Assembly (NCBI GenBank): GCA_002412715.1
Contig: DHVP01000006.1
Span: 43,413 to 107,412 of the forward strand
Origin: Deltaproteobacteria bacterium UBA5205
GTDB lineage: Bacteria > Desulfobacterota > Syntrophorhabdia > Syntrophorhabdales > Syntrophorhabdaceae
Reading direction: 5' to 3'
DNA length: 64,000 bases
The position numbers and the translations under genes are program-made. Below, piece by piece: positions 44,401 through 53,057 of this stretch (position 1 is the stretch's first letter; every line of letters begins with the position of its first letter). The notes below the pieces were generated by a model. It made no database searches. It saw only the letters and a list, made by a program, of their open reading frames with translations, and was not told where the DNA came from.

Positions 44401-45962
44401 TTGTCAACCTTGTAAAAGCTGCCTTCGGTTGCCGCGCCCATTTTCGCGAAGGAGTCCTTGTCGATGGCCTGACCGATAGCCACGATGATCCGATCGGCCT
44501 TTAATGTCGATGTTTCATTCTCGTTATAGACGGGGCTGAATCGCCCGTTTTCATCGAAAACCCTTGTACAGCGTTTCAGCTCGACGGCATCGACCGTGCC
44601 GTTTCCGAGAATACGCTTCGGCCCCCAGCCGTTCAGGATCCTGATATTCTCTTCCTGTGCGGCGGCAACCTCCTCGGGTAGAGCCGGCATCTCGTAATGC
44701 GCCTCCAGGCTCACCATCTCGACGGCATCCGCTCCGAGGCGCATGGCGCTGCGCGCCACGTCGACGGCAACGTTGCCGCCGCCGATTACGACCACCTTGC
44801 CGTTCAGCCTGGGAGGATTCTCCTTGCTTCCTGCCTGACGCAAAAAGTCCAGACCGTAGCTGATACCGGTCTTACTCTCGCCCTCAACGCCCAGCGACCG
44901 GCTGCTCTGGGTACCGACACTGAGAAAAACGGCCTCATTTTCCCGGCGCAGTTCGTCCATGGAAATGTCGATGCCGATCCGGGTGTTATAGACGAATGTA
45001 ACGCCCTTGCGACGGATAAGCTCCACCTCGTAGTCAAGAACGTCCTTCGGCAGGCGGTAAGCGGGGATGCCCCATCGCAGCATGCCGCCGGCCGCTGATG
45101 AAGCCTCATACACGGTCACCGCATACCCCCGGTCCGCCAGGTCGGCGGTAGCGGTAAGACCGGCAGGTCCGGCGCCGACAACGGCAATCTTCCTGGCACC
45201 GGCTGGCGGATTAACCTCGTCGGGAAGGGCCAGCTCACCGGACCTGACCATGTTCATTTCCTGATCGGAAGCGAAACGCTTCAATAACCTGATGGAAACG
45301 GCTGAATCGATATCGTTGCGCGTACATTCAGTCTCGCAGGGATGGGTGCAGACCCGCCCGCAGATGGCGGACAGCGGGTTGCGCTCCCGAATGAGGTTGA
45401 CGGCCTTCAGGTATTCCTTCTTCCTGATCAACTGAACATAGCCCTGAACGTTGACGTTGGCCGGGCACGCAACTTTGCACGGTGAGTGACCTATCTTGAG
45501 TATACCAAACTTGTTGGGCGTCGCCTGGGCGTAGAGCTTGGCTATGGCTTTTCTCGTGCCCATGTCACGGTCGAATTCATTGGGCACGTTTACCGGGCAG
45601 ACGTCCGTACACTGACCGCAGGCGGTACATTTGGCTTCATCGACATACCGGGGAGAGACCTTGACTCTGGCCTTGAAATTACCGGGCTCTCCTTCCAGGC
45701 CGACGAGTTCGGAAAGGGTGAGTATCTCAATGTTTATATTGCGGGCACATTCCACCAGTTTGGGCGATACAATACAGGTGGCGCAATCACCGGTCGGGAA
45801 TGTCTTGTCGAGGTGAGCCATCATGCCGCCGATGGCCGCATCGCGTTCCACAAGGTAGACTTTGAATCCCGAATCGGCGAGATCGAGGGCCGCCTGAATG
45901 CCGGCGATACCGCCGCCCTGAACCAGAACGGCGCCTGTTAGTTTCTTTTGGCTTTTATCCAT
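41493..45962 (-). CDS. hdrA: HdrA-GltD-HdrA fusion flavoprotein (1489 aa)
   Basis: A giant iron-sulfur flavoprotein. Residues 1-110 begin an HdrA domain (FAD site GGGIAGIQAALDLA, C60-x2-C63), then a ferredoxin site (C112-C122). Residues about 150-565 are a GltD/NADPH-dependent glutamate-synthase small-subunit module with cysteines 162-213, FAD motif GAGPAG (263) and NADPH motif GGGNVAVD (394). After another Cys cluster (629-645) the first HdrA resumes (655-905). Residues about 926-1395 are a second HdrA with its own FAD site (GGGLSG, 1073) and CCG-type cysteines (1219-1235), and the C-terminus has two [4Fe-4S] sites (1412-1422, 1442-1452). Three flavin sites and an NAD(P)H site make flavin-based electron bifurcation or confurcation plausible. 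ATG 7 nt after AAGG. Confidence 0.9.
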   Translation of the reverse strand: MDKSQKKLTGAVLVQGGGIAGIQAALDLADSGFKVYLVERDAAIGGMMAHLDKTFPTGDCATCIVSPKLVECARNINIEILTLSELVGLEGEPGNFKARVKVSPRYVDEAKCTACGQCTDVCPVNVPNEFDRDMGTRKAIAKLYAQATPNKFGILKIGHSPCKVACPANVNVQGYVQLIRKKEYLKAVNLIRERNPLSAICGRVCTHPCETECTRNDIDSAVSIRLLKRFASDQEMNMVRSGELALPDEVNPPAGARKIAVVGAGPAGLTATADLADRGYAVTVYEASSAAGGMLRWGIPAYRLPKDVLDYEVELIRRKGVTFVYNTRIGIDISMDELRRENEAVFLSVGTQSSRSLGVEGESKTGISYGLDFLRQAGSKENPPRLNGKVVVIGGGNVAVDVARSAMRLGADAVEMVSLEAHYEMPALPEEVAAAQEENIRILNGWGPKRILGNGTVDAVELKRCTRVFDENGRFSPVYNENETSTLKADRIIVAIGQAIDKDSFAKMGAATEGSFYKVDKITLETSVKGVFAGGDDIPGSATVIGAVGAGKRAAESIDRYLRGEDMVSGRFESTVRPIAPEMLPETRGREKKLRAEQAMLPVSRRAGNFAEVEAGLTEEAALAEAERCLNCAMCSECQLCVAACEQYAVDHSMTEKIIELDVGSVILAPGFEEFDAVKKGEYGYGRYPNVITSVQFERMLSASGPFDGHVIRRSDGNPAKRVAWIQCVGSRDTRCGNEYCSSVCCMVSTKQSMIAADHLPGLEATIFYMDIRAYGKDFDQYYERAKQQGVDYIKGIPSRIIQIPGTKDLRATFYNETGQLQERDFDLVILSVGMEPGLAAVDSARRLGIELNEYGFCATDRFTPLNTSRPGVFVGGAFQEPKDIPETVTQASAAASMAMELLSSARNTLITTAVYPDEHDVTDEEPRIGVFICHCGRNIASVVDVEKVVDAAAREPNVIFATHTLFTCSDTSLDNIRDTIRENRLNRIVVASCTPRTHEPIFRDTLREAGLNQYLFEMANIRDQCSWVHSTMPEKATEKAIDLVRMSVARAQRLVPLQGSYSDVVQNGLVIGGGLSGMTAALALAEQGFETHLIEKSNRLGGNFLDLNYTLEHEDVGGFLTALVDRVRNNGNIVLHMNCEVKNVAGFVGDFQVTLNESGGETTVPCGAIVVATGANAAVTTDFQYGQSANIITQSDLEMALKAGTFSSANRNIVMIQCAGSRNDERPYCSRICCSMAVKNALKLKKQNPDANIIVLYRDIRTYGFREKYYKQAREAGVIFMRYEKELPPVISGNYDLVTVKSPDFPESVEIETDTIVLSTGIDAPKDNRKLADMLKVPLNADGFYVEAHVKLRPVDFATEGIFLCGLAHSPKMADENISQARAVASRAATILSKKQLEVGGQVSSVDQEKCISCMTCVRACPYHAPFVNVNSKAEIAAAACMGCGICVSECPAEAIQLRNFESDQFEGMLQALLTESSGGGNAESAPK

Positions 45963-45986
45963 ATCGTAACCTTAAATTGTCTCCAA

Positions 45987-46877
45987 TTACCCTTTAACGT
46001 TTTGACGAACCGGTTTCCTTGCTGCCTTTAATACGGCTGCCGGGCTTACCATGAGCTTGTCAAAGCCGAGTTTTTCAGGCGAAATACCAAGGGCAAGACC
46101 GAGTAACTGTGTAAGATAGATAACCGGCATATTATATTTCTTGCCAAGGAGCTTTTCCATATCGGCCTGTCTCACATCAAGACTGATCTGGCACATGGGG
46201 CAGGCGACGACAACACACTGGGCACCCGCGGCCTGTGCCATCTCAATGACGGCGGCCGACCGGCGGACGGTAATCTCTGTCCGCGTAAGGTTTTGCATAC
46301 CGCCGCAGCAATCCACCTTTCCCGACCATTCCACGTCCTCCGCGCCCGTCACATCGATCAGGCGCTCCAGGATCGTAGGGTTTTCGGGATCGTCAAAGCC
46401 GGTGGCTTCCGGTGGACGGACCAGGTAACAGCCGTAATAGGCGGCCGCCTTGAGACCCGTCAGGGGGTTAACGATCTTCTTGCGCAAGGCAGCCACTCCA
46501 AGGTCTTTCAGGAGTATCTCGACAAAGTGCCGCACCGGAACAGACCCGTCATAAGGCTCTCCCAGGCTGTCGGCAACCGATTGCCTCATCTGAACGGAAT
46601 TGACGATCTCGTAGTTGGCAACCTTCGAGCGGTTATAGCAGGCGGCGCAATTGACCACCATGTCCATGCCCATCTGCCTGGCCTTGAGGAGGTTCGCACA
46701 GGCGAGCGACGCCGCCAGTTCCCGGTCGGTCTGGTGGGCAGAGCTGGCACCGCAGCATGTCCAGCCCTTGATCTCATTGAGTTCAATACCAAGCGCCTTC
46801 GACACCGCCAGACATGATTCATGCATGTCGCGAGCGGTGGAATGAGCGGAACACCCGGGATAATATGCGTATTTCAT
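45987..46877 (-). CDS. hdrB: Heterodisulfide reductase subunit B (HdrB)
   Basis: A 296-residue protein with two CCG domains: YYPGCSAHST...GWTCCGASSAH near the N-terminus and YGCYLVRPP...DCCGGMQNL in the second half (quoted in parts). These bind the pair of noncubane [4Fe-4S] clusters that reduce disulfide or analogous substrates in HdrB. Followed by hdrA; overlaps hdrC by 4 nt. ATG after AAAGGAG. Confidence 0.93.
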   Translation of the reverse strand: MKYAYYPGCSAHSTARDMHESCLAVSKALGIELNEIKGWTCCGASSAHQTDRELAASLACANLLKARQMGMDMVVNCAACYNRSKVANYEIVNSVQMRQSVADSLGEPYDGSVPVRHFVEILLKDLGVAALRKKIVNPLTGLKAAAYYGCYLVRPPEATGFDDPENPTILERLIDVTGAEDVEWSGKVDCCGGMQNLTRTEITVRRSAAVIEMAQAAGAQCVVVACPMCQISLDVRQADMEKLLGKKYNMPVIYLTQLLGLALGISPEKLGFDKLMVSPAAVLKAARKPVRQNVKG

Positions 46878-47443
46878 CGTCCCGCTCCTTTGTTTTTCGC
46901 TGCCTTTTCGAAGATCCGTTTCACTTTGCCTTTATCGGCGCCCGATGGCGGCAGGATTGCTATCTTGCCTTTTTTCAGCATGGCAGGGAATTTGTCCATG
47001 TCCTGCCCCAGGTTCCCGGCCCCCAGCTTATACATCGCAATGGCCTTGAGGTCGTAAGCGCGGCCGTGAGACCTGACCGTGTTCAGGAACGAACGGTTGA
47101 ATAAAGGCGCGTCACCTTCAGGTTTGGCAACCCCTTTTTCCACAGCGATGGCCTTCAGGGCGTCGACGACAGCAGCAAAATTTATCCGGTTCGGGCACCT
47201 GGCGTAGCATGTTTCACAGGACAGGCACGTCCAGATCAGGCCGGTCTGCAATAGTTCGTCGCCGGCGCCCAGCTGCAGCCTCCGTATTATCTCCGACGGC
47301 GGCGACTCGATCTCGCCGGCCACGGGACAGCCGATGGAACACTTCCTGCACTGGTAGCAGACGCCGAGGTTGACATCCGCCTTTTCCTGAACAGCCTTCA
47401 GAAGGCTTCCGGGGGTATTCTGTTTTGTAATTCTTGTCGTCAT
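46874..47443 (-). CDS. hdrC: Heterodisulfide reductase subunit C (HdrC)
   Basis: A 189-residue ferredoxin-like protein with two [4Fe-4S] motifs: CYQCRKCSIGCPV (about 28-40) and CLSCETCYARCP (about 72-83). It passes electrons between HdrA and HdrB. The ATG at 47443 is 8 nt after GAGAG; its stop overlaps the hdrB start. Confidence 0.92.
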   Translation of the reverse strand: MTTRITKQNTPGSLLKAVQEKADVNLGVCYQCRKCSIGCPVAGEIESPPSEIIRRLQLGAGDELLQTGLIWTCLSCETCYARCPNRINFAAVVDALKAIAVEKGVAKPEGDAPLFNRSFLNTVRSHGRAYDLKAIAMYKLGAGNLGQDMDKFPAMLKKGKIAILPPSGADKGKVKRIFEKAAKNKGAGR

Positions 47444-47465
47444 TTTCGACACTCTCTCATATAAA

Positions 47466-50087
47466 TTACCATTCGTCGGACTCCATCTCAGCGGTAGCCG
47501 ACAGCTTGGCCGGAGCAACTTTCCGGTAGACTTCGGCCGGCTGCTGGCGTTTGCCGTCGACGGTCAGCAGGTCATCCACCTTGATCCCGAACAAACGCTC
47601 GTTCTCCTGAAGATAGGGCAGGATGGTTTCCCAGTCCCGATCGGTCATCCTGAAGAAATTACCGCCGTTCAGTTGCTGGCGGACAAGATACTTGCGAGGA
47701 TCACGCACGTATATGGCGCCGCCGGAAGCGAGCGAGAACAGGTTGCCGCCGGGATAGGGTTCCTTCAAATCCACTACGCCGCCTTTATCATCGAACGTAA
47801 TGCCATTGAGAATAACAAAACCGCCTCCCGCAAAGGGGTCGCCCGCCATGAACGATTCCGCGAGGAAGTCGAGGCAGGTACCATTGATAACCACCTTTGG
47901 CCTGCCGACGGAGTTGATGAGCGGACGGCCGGCCGCATTTCCCAGGACAAAAACGGAGCCGCCTTTCGCGCCGTAAAGAAACGTCTGGCCGGTATCACCG
48001 TGGATAACAAGTTTACCTTCCTTGATGATCTGACCGAGTTGGTCCTGGGCATTACCGTGGACGGTGATCGTCAACCCGTCTATACCGGAGGCAAGGTAGT
48101 CACCATCGCTGTCGTAGACATTGATACTGACATCCCAGGTTTGCGGTCCGAGCCCGCAGCCGGTAAAACGCTGGCCGGCGCAGTTATAGACAATGAAGTT
48201 CTTCCAGCCCTTCATGTAGGCATCCACCAGAAGCGAGGAATTGCATTCCTTTCCTTCCGCCGGGAAAGCAAGCGTGTCGATCACAAGGGTCGTCTCGCCC
48301 CCATGAGGCTCTCTGAGCAGGTCCCTGGAGTTGTAATCGATGAGCCGGAATTCGCTTGCCGGTATATCTTCCGCGATTGAAGGGAGCCCGGAAAACAACC
48401 GGCGCAAGGCGCTGCGGACTACCTGGAGAATGTGTTTGCGCTTTTTCGTGCCCGTGTCATATCGCCGGTCGTTAAGGAGCGTCAACAGTTGTATCGCCCC
48501 GGCGCATTGCCTCGGGTCTTCGGCCAGTGCAACAACGGCCTCACAGGCACGACTGACATCCGCCAGGGACCACCGGGCAATGTTTTCAGTGAAATAACGG
48601 AAGGCCGTCAGGCTGTCCGTGTCGAAGTGCTCCCGGATACCGCTCGCGATCATGTCGCCGTTCGTTCCGGACAGTGTTATTTCCTCCGATAAATTGACAA
48701 CTTCCGTTCCGGACGGTAATTTTACGGAAGCCCCGAACTTGTCGGCACAATTCAGCCGGTACGTGCCGGCCTCACCCTTTTCAAGTGTGAAAATGAAGGA
48801 CCCGCCGTCCGTCGAACTGCCGCCCCGGGCATTCCAGTATTTGTCGGCGATGGGACAGATACGGCTGTCATCCTTCGACATGCTGAGCAGTGTCGCGTCG
48901 ATCGCCTGCTTTTCAGAACAGATCAAGCCGACCTGGACTTCACCGTCGGCAAAGGCAAAGACCTGCGGGCGGAGCATGGAGGTGTCCGTGATCCCCATGA
49001 GCTGGAACTTATCGGCTGCCTCAAGGGTGCGGGCGATGATAAAGAACCAGGGGCCGTCCGGCGAGGCATGGATGTGCGTTGCCTGAATTGCGCGATAGAC
49101 AGCCTGCTTCTCTTCGGGCAGCCTGTCGAAATCCAGCTCGGTGGTGGGCGCCAGGGCCTCGATGATATATTCCAGCGGATAGTTGTATATCCTGCTGAGC
49201 AGATCGAATATCTGGATCGAGACCTCGGTATCGGTCAGGAACTGGGGATAGATATGACGCTGCGCAAGATACTCGCATACGGAGCTGTAGTTCGCAAAAT
49301 CGCCGTTGTGGACCAGTGCGGTATCGATAGCTCCGAAAGGATGGGCACCACCCGGATGCCAGACTCGTCCCTTGGTCGGGAACCGCTGATGGGCAATCCA
49401 GACATGCGCCTTTAAATCGTCGATCTTGTAGTAATCGGTGATCGACTCCGCGTACCCGACCACCTTGAGGATCATGATATTCTTGCCGTAGGACATGACG
49501 AAGGCCTTCTTGTCACCCAGCGAAGCGTAGTATTCCTGGTTCAGTTTGACGCTTTGCTGGCTTAAGAATTCAGCCTCTGCCTCTTCACGCGTCATCCGAC
49601 CCATCTCATTTTTTGAAATGAAGGAGCTGATGATCTCCGGTCGAACGCGAACGAAATAGCGCATGACATCCGGCGGTTTGGCTTCCAGCGAAGGGATCGT
49701 CGTCCAATCCGCAACGGTATCGAGCATGCACGAGGCCTCAACCTCAAAACAGGGGGTAATATACTTCTCTTCGAGTTCCTGCCGGATACCGTTATCCAGG
49801 AAAGCGATGTGCACCATATAACAGGTGTTCAGGACCTCGCGGGTTACCCCGAGCTGCTCGGGAATAAAGCCTACCGCGGCAATTCCGCCGCCCTTGCCGT
49901 TGCCGCGGTTATGCATCTGCCGGGACGGCTCGTGAATATGGCGGGCGGCGACAGGCTCCGTGGCACAGAAACCGACCACGCCGCAGCCGCCTTCTTCCTC
50001 GCCTTTGTAGGTAGGGTAAGGTATGCGCAGCTCTTCGATCAGCCGCTGTCGGGAACGCAAGATTTTTTCTATAATCCCGTTGTTCAT
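47466..50087 (-). CDS. Class II glutaminase plus GXGXG protein (glutamate synthase GltB1/GltB3 modules)
   Basis: An 873-residue protein holding the outer parts of a glutamate synthase large subunit. The N-terminal Ntn glutaminase has its nucleophile in EEGGCGVVGF, about 34 residues from the start, plus HQRFPTKG and LVHNGDF that bind glutamine. The C-terminal third is the GXGXG beta-helix (ITVHGNAQDQLGQIIKEG in parts, VLGNAAGRPLINS, AGGGFVILNG). The missing FMN core is supplied by the next gene upstream, whose stop overlaps this ATG by 4 nt. An Ntn cysteine must become N-terminal, so a propeptide of about 34 residues should be removed. ATG at 50087, 8 nt after GGAG. Confidence 0.88.
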   Translation of the reverse strand: MNNGIIEKILRSRQRLIEELRIPYPTYKGEEEGGCGVVGFCATEPVAARHIHEPSRQMHNRGNGKGGGIAAVGFIPEQLGVTREVLNTCYMVHIAFLDNGIRQELEEKYITPCFEVEASCMLDTVADWTTIPSLEAKPPDVMRYFVRVRPEIISSFISKNEMGRMTREEAEAEFLSQQSVKLNQEYYASLGDKKAFVMSYGKNIMILKVVGYAESITDYYKIDDLKAHVWIAHQRFPTKGRVWHPGGAHPFGAIDTALVHNGDFANYSSVCEYLAQRHIYPQFLTDTEVSIQIFDLLSRIYNYPLEYIIEALAPTTELDFDRLPEEKQAVYRAIQATHIHASPDGPWFFIIARTLEAADKFQLMGITDTSMLRPQVFAFADGEVQVGLICSEKQAIDATLLSMSKDDSRICPIADKYWNARGGSSTDGGSFIFTLEKGEAGTYRLNCADKFGASVKLPSGTEVVNLSEEITLSGTNGDMIASGIREHFDTDSLTAFRYFTENIARWSLADVSRACEAVVALAEDPRQCAGAIQLLTLLNDRRYDTGTKKRKHILQVVRSALRRLFSGLPSIAEDIPASEFRLIDYNSRDLLREPHGGETTLVIDTLAFPAEGKECNSSLLVDAYMKGWKNFIVYNCAGQRFTGCGLGPQTWDVSINVYDSDGDYLASGIDGLTITVHGNAQDQLGQIIKEGKLVIHGDTGQTFLYGAKGGSVFVLGNAAGRPLINSVGRPKVVINGTCLDFLAESFMAGDPFAGGGFVILNGITFDDKGGVVDLKEPYPGGNLFSLASGGAIYVRDPRKYLVRQQLNGGNFFRMTDRDWETILPYLQENERLFGIKVDDLLTVDGKRQQPAEVYRKVAPAKLSATAEMESDEW

Positions 50088-51664
50088 GTATGGGTCTCCA
50101 CATCGTTGGTATAATCGAGATGCATCAGCAGGTCGTTGCGACCGCGCAGTTCGCTGACGCTGCGCATGCCGAATCGTTTCAATATGCCTACCAGTTCTTT
50201 TCGCCAGGCGCTGTACATATTGATAATCCGCTGCGTGCCCCACTCAAGATCCACATCCGCCGCAAGCTCAGCATCGGTGGTTGCAATACCGCGCGGACAG
50301 CCGCGCCCGCTTTCGCAGCGCGAACATCGTATGCAGCCCAGCGCAACCAGTTCGGACGTACCGACGACAACGCCATCGGCCCCCAGCGCGATCGCTTTGG
50401 CGATGTCGTGAGCTGTCCGCAGCCCGCCGCTGGCGATCAATGTGACCTTGTCCCGAATACCTTCGTCCGTGAGGAAGCGGTGGACTTTCACGATACCGTA
50501 CTCGATCGGCATCGCGATGTTCTTTTTGGCTATGTCGGGTGCGGCTCCCGTGCCGCCGTACCCGCCATCGAGATGCACGATATGCGTGCCGGCGGAGTAG
50601 CTGCCCACGGCGACCATGTCCACGTCATTAGGGGTAGACACCTTGGTGGATATCAGGGTCCTCCGGTTGACGTGCTTGATCCAGTCCATGTGCTTCTGAT
50701 GATCTTCGATGGAGTAAACGCTGTGAAACGGAAAGGGTGAAAAAAGCGATATCCCCAGGACTGTCTCACGCATTCTGGCGACTGCCGGTGTAACTTTGTC
50801 GGCCAGCAGGTGGCCGCCGAGACCTGGCTTGGCCCCCTGAGCGTACTTGAACTCGACAATGCGGACGCGCTGGATCGTCTCTTCGCGAACACCGAAAAGG
50901 CCTGTGGCTATCTGGGTGATGACGTGATCGTCATAAGGCTTCATGCGTTCCATGTAACCGCCTTCACCGGTGCAGGTAAAGGTATTGAAAGCGACGGCGG
51001 CCCGGGCCTTTGAAAGCTGGACGACGTTGCTGACGGAACCGAAGGACATGCCCCCGCCATACCACGGAACGTCGATTTTAATCTGTGGACGGCCGTCATT
51101 TCGTCTGTTGAGCACGATACTGGTGTCTATCTCGTCATCGCGTAAATCGACGGGTGGTTTTTCGGGGAATTTGAACCGCAGCCGGTCCAAACCGCCTCCG
51201 GAAGCTCCGGTCTCATAGTTGTAGCCGTATTCAGGTGACGGGGGTTCCCCGGTTTCCGCCATTTTCCAGGTAGCCATCAGCATGTCCGGAGTCCAGCGAA
51301 AGTCGCCCATCGCCTTTAACATCGGGTTCTCAACCATTTTCAGCGCCTTGTTCGGGCACAGGTCGATGCAGTAATGGTCTGTCTTCTGGCAGGAAGGACC
51401 TATGCAGACATTCAAATGCGGAGCGGAAAACAATTTATAGCCCGGTTTCAATACGTGCACACCCTGGGGGCACGCCTCTGCGCATTTGCCGCAGAGTTTG
51501 CAGTTGCTGTCCCGGCGAATGATATATTTGGCTATCTCGTTACGATAGCGTGAGGGCGCCGGCTTCACCTCGCGAGCTATCTCAACCTGCGGCACCAGCG
51601 TTTTCGCGGTGTTTTCAGGCAGAATTTCCTTAAGAACTGATTCTTTTGCCAAAGAGCCTTCCAA
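50084..51664 (-). CDS. Glutamate synthase FMN/[Fe-S] core with ferredoxin domain (GltB2-type, intact)
   Basis: A 526-residue flavoprotein. Residues about 55-105 hold ferredoxin-type motifs (CKLCGKCAEACPQG, CIDLCPN). The remainder is a glutamate synthase TIM barrel with family residues kept: GGGMSFGSVS, TCTGEGG, KPGLGGHL, YSIEDHQ, LDGGYGGTGAAPD, SGGLRTAHDI, and the cluster motif CIRCSRCESGRGCPRGIAT (in parts). I choose the TTG at 51664, 6 nt after AGGAGG; the ATG at 51700 lies deeper in the upstream gene and lacks a site. Coupled to the glutaminase/GXGXG gene by a 4-nt overlap. Confidence 0.87.
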   Translation of the reverse strand: MEGSLAKESVLKEILPENTAKTLVPQVEIAREVKPAPSRYRNEIAKYIIRRDSNCKLCGKCAEACPQGVHVLKPGYKLFSAPHLNVCIGPSCQKTDHYCIDLCPNKALKMVENPMLKAMGDFRWTPDMLMATWKMAETGEPPSPEYGYNYETGASGGGLDRLRFKFPEKPPVDLRDDEIDTSIVLNRRNDGRPQIKIDVPWYGGGMSFGSVSNVVQLSKARAAVAFNTFTCTGEGGYMERMKPYDDHVITQIATGLFGVREETIQRVRIVEFKYAQGAKPGLGGHLLADKVTPAVARMRETVLGISLFSPFPFHSVYSIEDHQKHMDWIKHVNRRTLISTKVSTPNDVDMVAVGSYSAGTHIVHLDGGYGGTGAAPDIAKKNIAMPIEYGIVKVHRFLTDEGIRDKVTLIASGGLRTAHDIAKAIALGADGVVVGTSELVALGCIRCSRCESGRGCPRGIATTDAELAADVDLEWGTQRIINMYSAWRKELVGILKRFGMRSVSELRGRNDLLMHLDYTNDVETHT

Positions 51665-53039
51665 AGGTCTCCTCCTCGATATCTTCAAAGAACAATGCAC
51701 GGCCGGTCTCGCCGCGCAGACGGCGGGCTTCCCGCATCCCCATTGCTCCCATAACCTCGATCAACTGGTCGTGCCAGACCGCAATCAGATTCGTCATACG
51801 TCCGACCCCGTATTGGGCGGTGATAGTCTCGATCTTCGCCGGACAGTCGAAACCATCGCGACAGCTTCCACAAAAGCGGCACTCAAGGGCGATCAATAAC
51901 GGCATATTGATGGTTACCGCGTCGGCACCGCAAATGATCTCTTTCGCCATATGTTCCGCCAGGGCGATGCCTCCGCTGGCGATAATAGTTACCTCATCCC
52001 GGATGCCGTCTTTTACAAGAGACGTATGGATACGTCGTGTCATATCTTTTATAAACCCGGGTGTTTCCACCCCTGTTTGATTTCCGTTGATATCGGACAC
52101 GATGTGTATCACTTCGACAACGGGATTATGGGCAAGCTCTACGGACCTTCCTTCGCCGCGGGAGTCGAGTTCAACTCTCACTGCGACGACCAGGTCCGGG
52201 TTGACAGCCTTGATCTCTCCTATCCGTTGTTCGACTCCTTCATTGTCGGCTATTTCAATAAGGCGCGACTTCCTGAGGATTTCCGGCGTGGGCAGAGAAG
52301 CGTCTTTGCCGACATAGAAGACTACGTTCGATAAATGCTTTTCGTTATACGTCCCCAGAAGACCTTGCTGTTCCCAATCAACGATCACCATCGTGCCGGT
52401 TTTGGCGGCGACAGCCAGCAGCATCGGCATGAGATTGGGGAACTGATATTCTTTCGGGAACATATCGATCAATATCGGGACCGGCAGGTCTACGAGCGGT
52501 GGTAACGGGGTAGTCAGCCGGTTGTTTTCAAATGAAAGCAGCTTTGGCTTTCTTCCGATATCGACGGAGGTGCTGATATATTCCCGCCCGTGAATTCCAT
52601 CGCGGGTAGGCCGGACGATCTCCGACATATCGGTCCACATGGAATCGAAACCGGCGCCCGTGAATTTGCCCCGGTAGCCGGCGCCAGAAACCGGAATGCC
52701 GGCGGTTTCCGCCTGGTTCCAGGTCGTCAGAATAATGTCAGACGTATAATACCCGTTGCCCATATGTTCGTATTCGGGGTTCACGGTTAAGGCCAGGATG
52801 CCTTTCGTACACTTCTGAACGCAGGAAAAGCAACCCATACATTCAAAGAACATGGCATTGAATTCATCCAGGTCTTTGATGTATTGCATTTCCTGCCGGT
52901 AGCGATCGTAGACGCACGCCTTTTTCACACAATTATGGCACCGGGCACAATCCTCGCGCCAGTCGACAATACCGAACTTACCTACTTTCGGTAATCTCGG
53001 TGGGATCTTTTTCGTCTCTATATGATATTTCTTCGGCAT
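51630..53039 (-). CDS. Glutamate synthase-related ferredoxin flavoprotein, catalytically degenerate
   Basis: A 469-residue protein built like the intact core: ferredoxin cysteines (CARCHNCVKKACVYDRYR in parts, CMGCFSCVQKC) followed by a glutamate-synthase-like barrel ending in CRFCGSCRDGFDCPAKI. The barrel keeps the late SGGIALAEHMAKEIICGAD block but lacks GxMSxGS, TGEGG, KPGxGG and the HDGGTGA loop, so glutamate synthesis is unlikely. It probably keeps FMN and Fe-S and serves as an electron-transfer or structural subunit. Overlaps the next gene by 35 nt. Confidence 0.8.
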   Translation of the reverse strand: MPKKYHIETKKIPPRLPKVGKFGIVDWREDCARCHNCVKKACVYDRYRQEMQYIKDLDEFNAMFFECMGCFSCVQKCTKGILALTVNPEYEHMGNGYYTSDIILTTWNQAETAGIPVSGAGYRGKFTGAGFDSMWTDMSEIVRPTRDGIHGREYISTSVDIGRKPKLLSFENNRLTTPLPPLVDLPVPILIDMFPKEYQFPNLMPMLLAVAAKTGTMVIVDWEQQGLLGTYNEKHLSNVVFYVGKDASLPTPEILRKSRLIEIADNEGVEQRIGEIKAVNPDLVVAVRVELDSRGEGRSVELAHNPVVEVIHIVSDINGNQTGVETPGFIKDMTRRIHTSLVKDGIRDEVTIIASGGIALAEHMAKEIICGADAVTINMPLLIALECRFCGSCRDGFDCPAKIETITAQYGVGRMTNLIAVWHDQLIEVMGAMGMREARRLRGETGRALFFEDIEEETFGRLFGKRISS

Positions 53040-53057
53040 TTCATCCAGCCTCGATCA

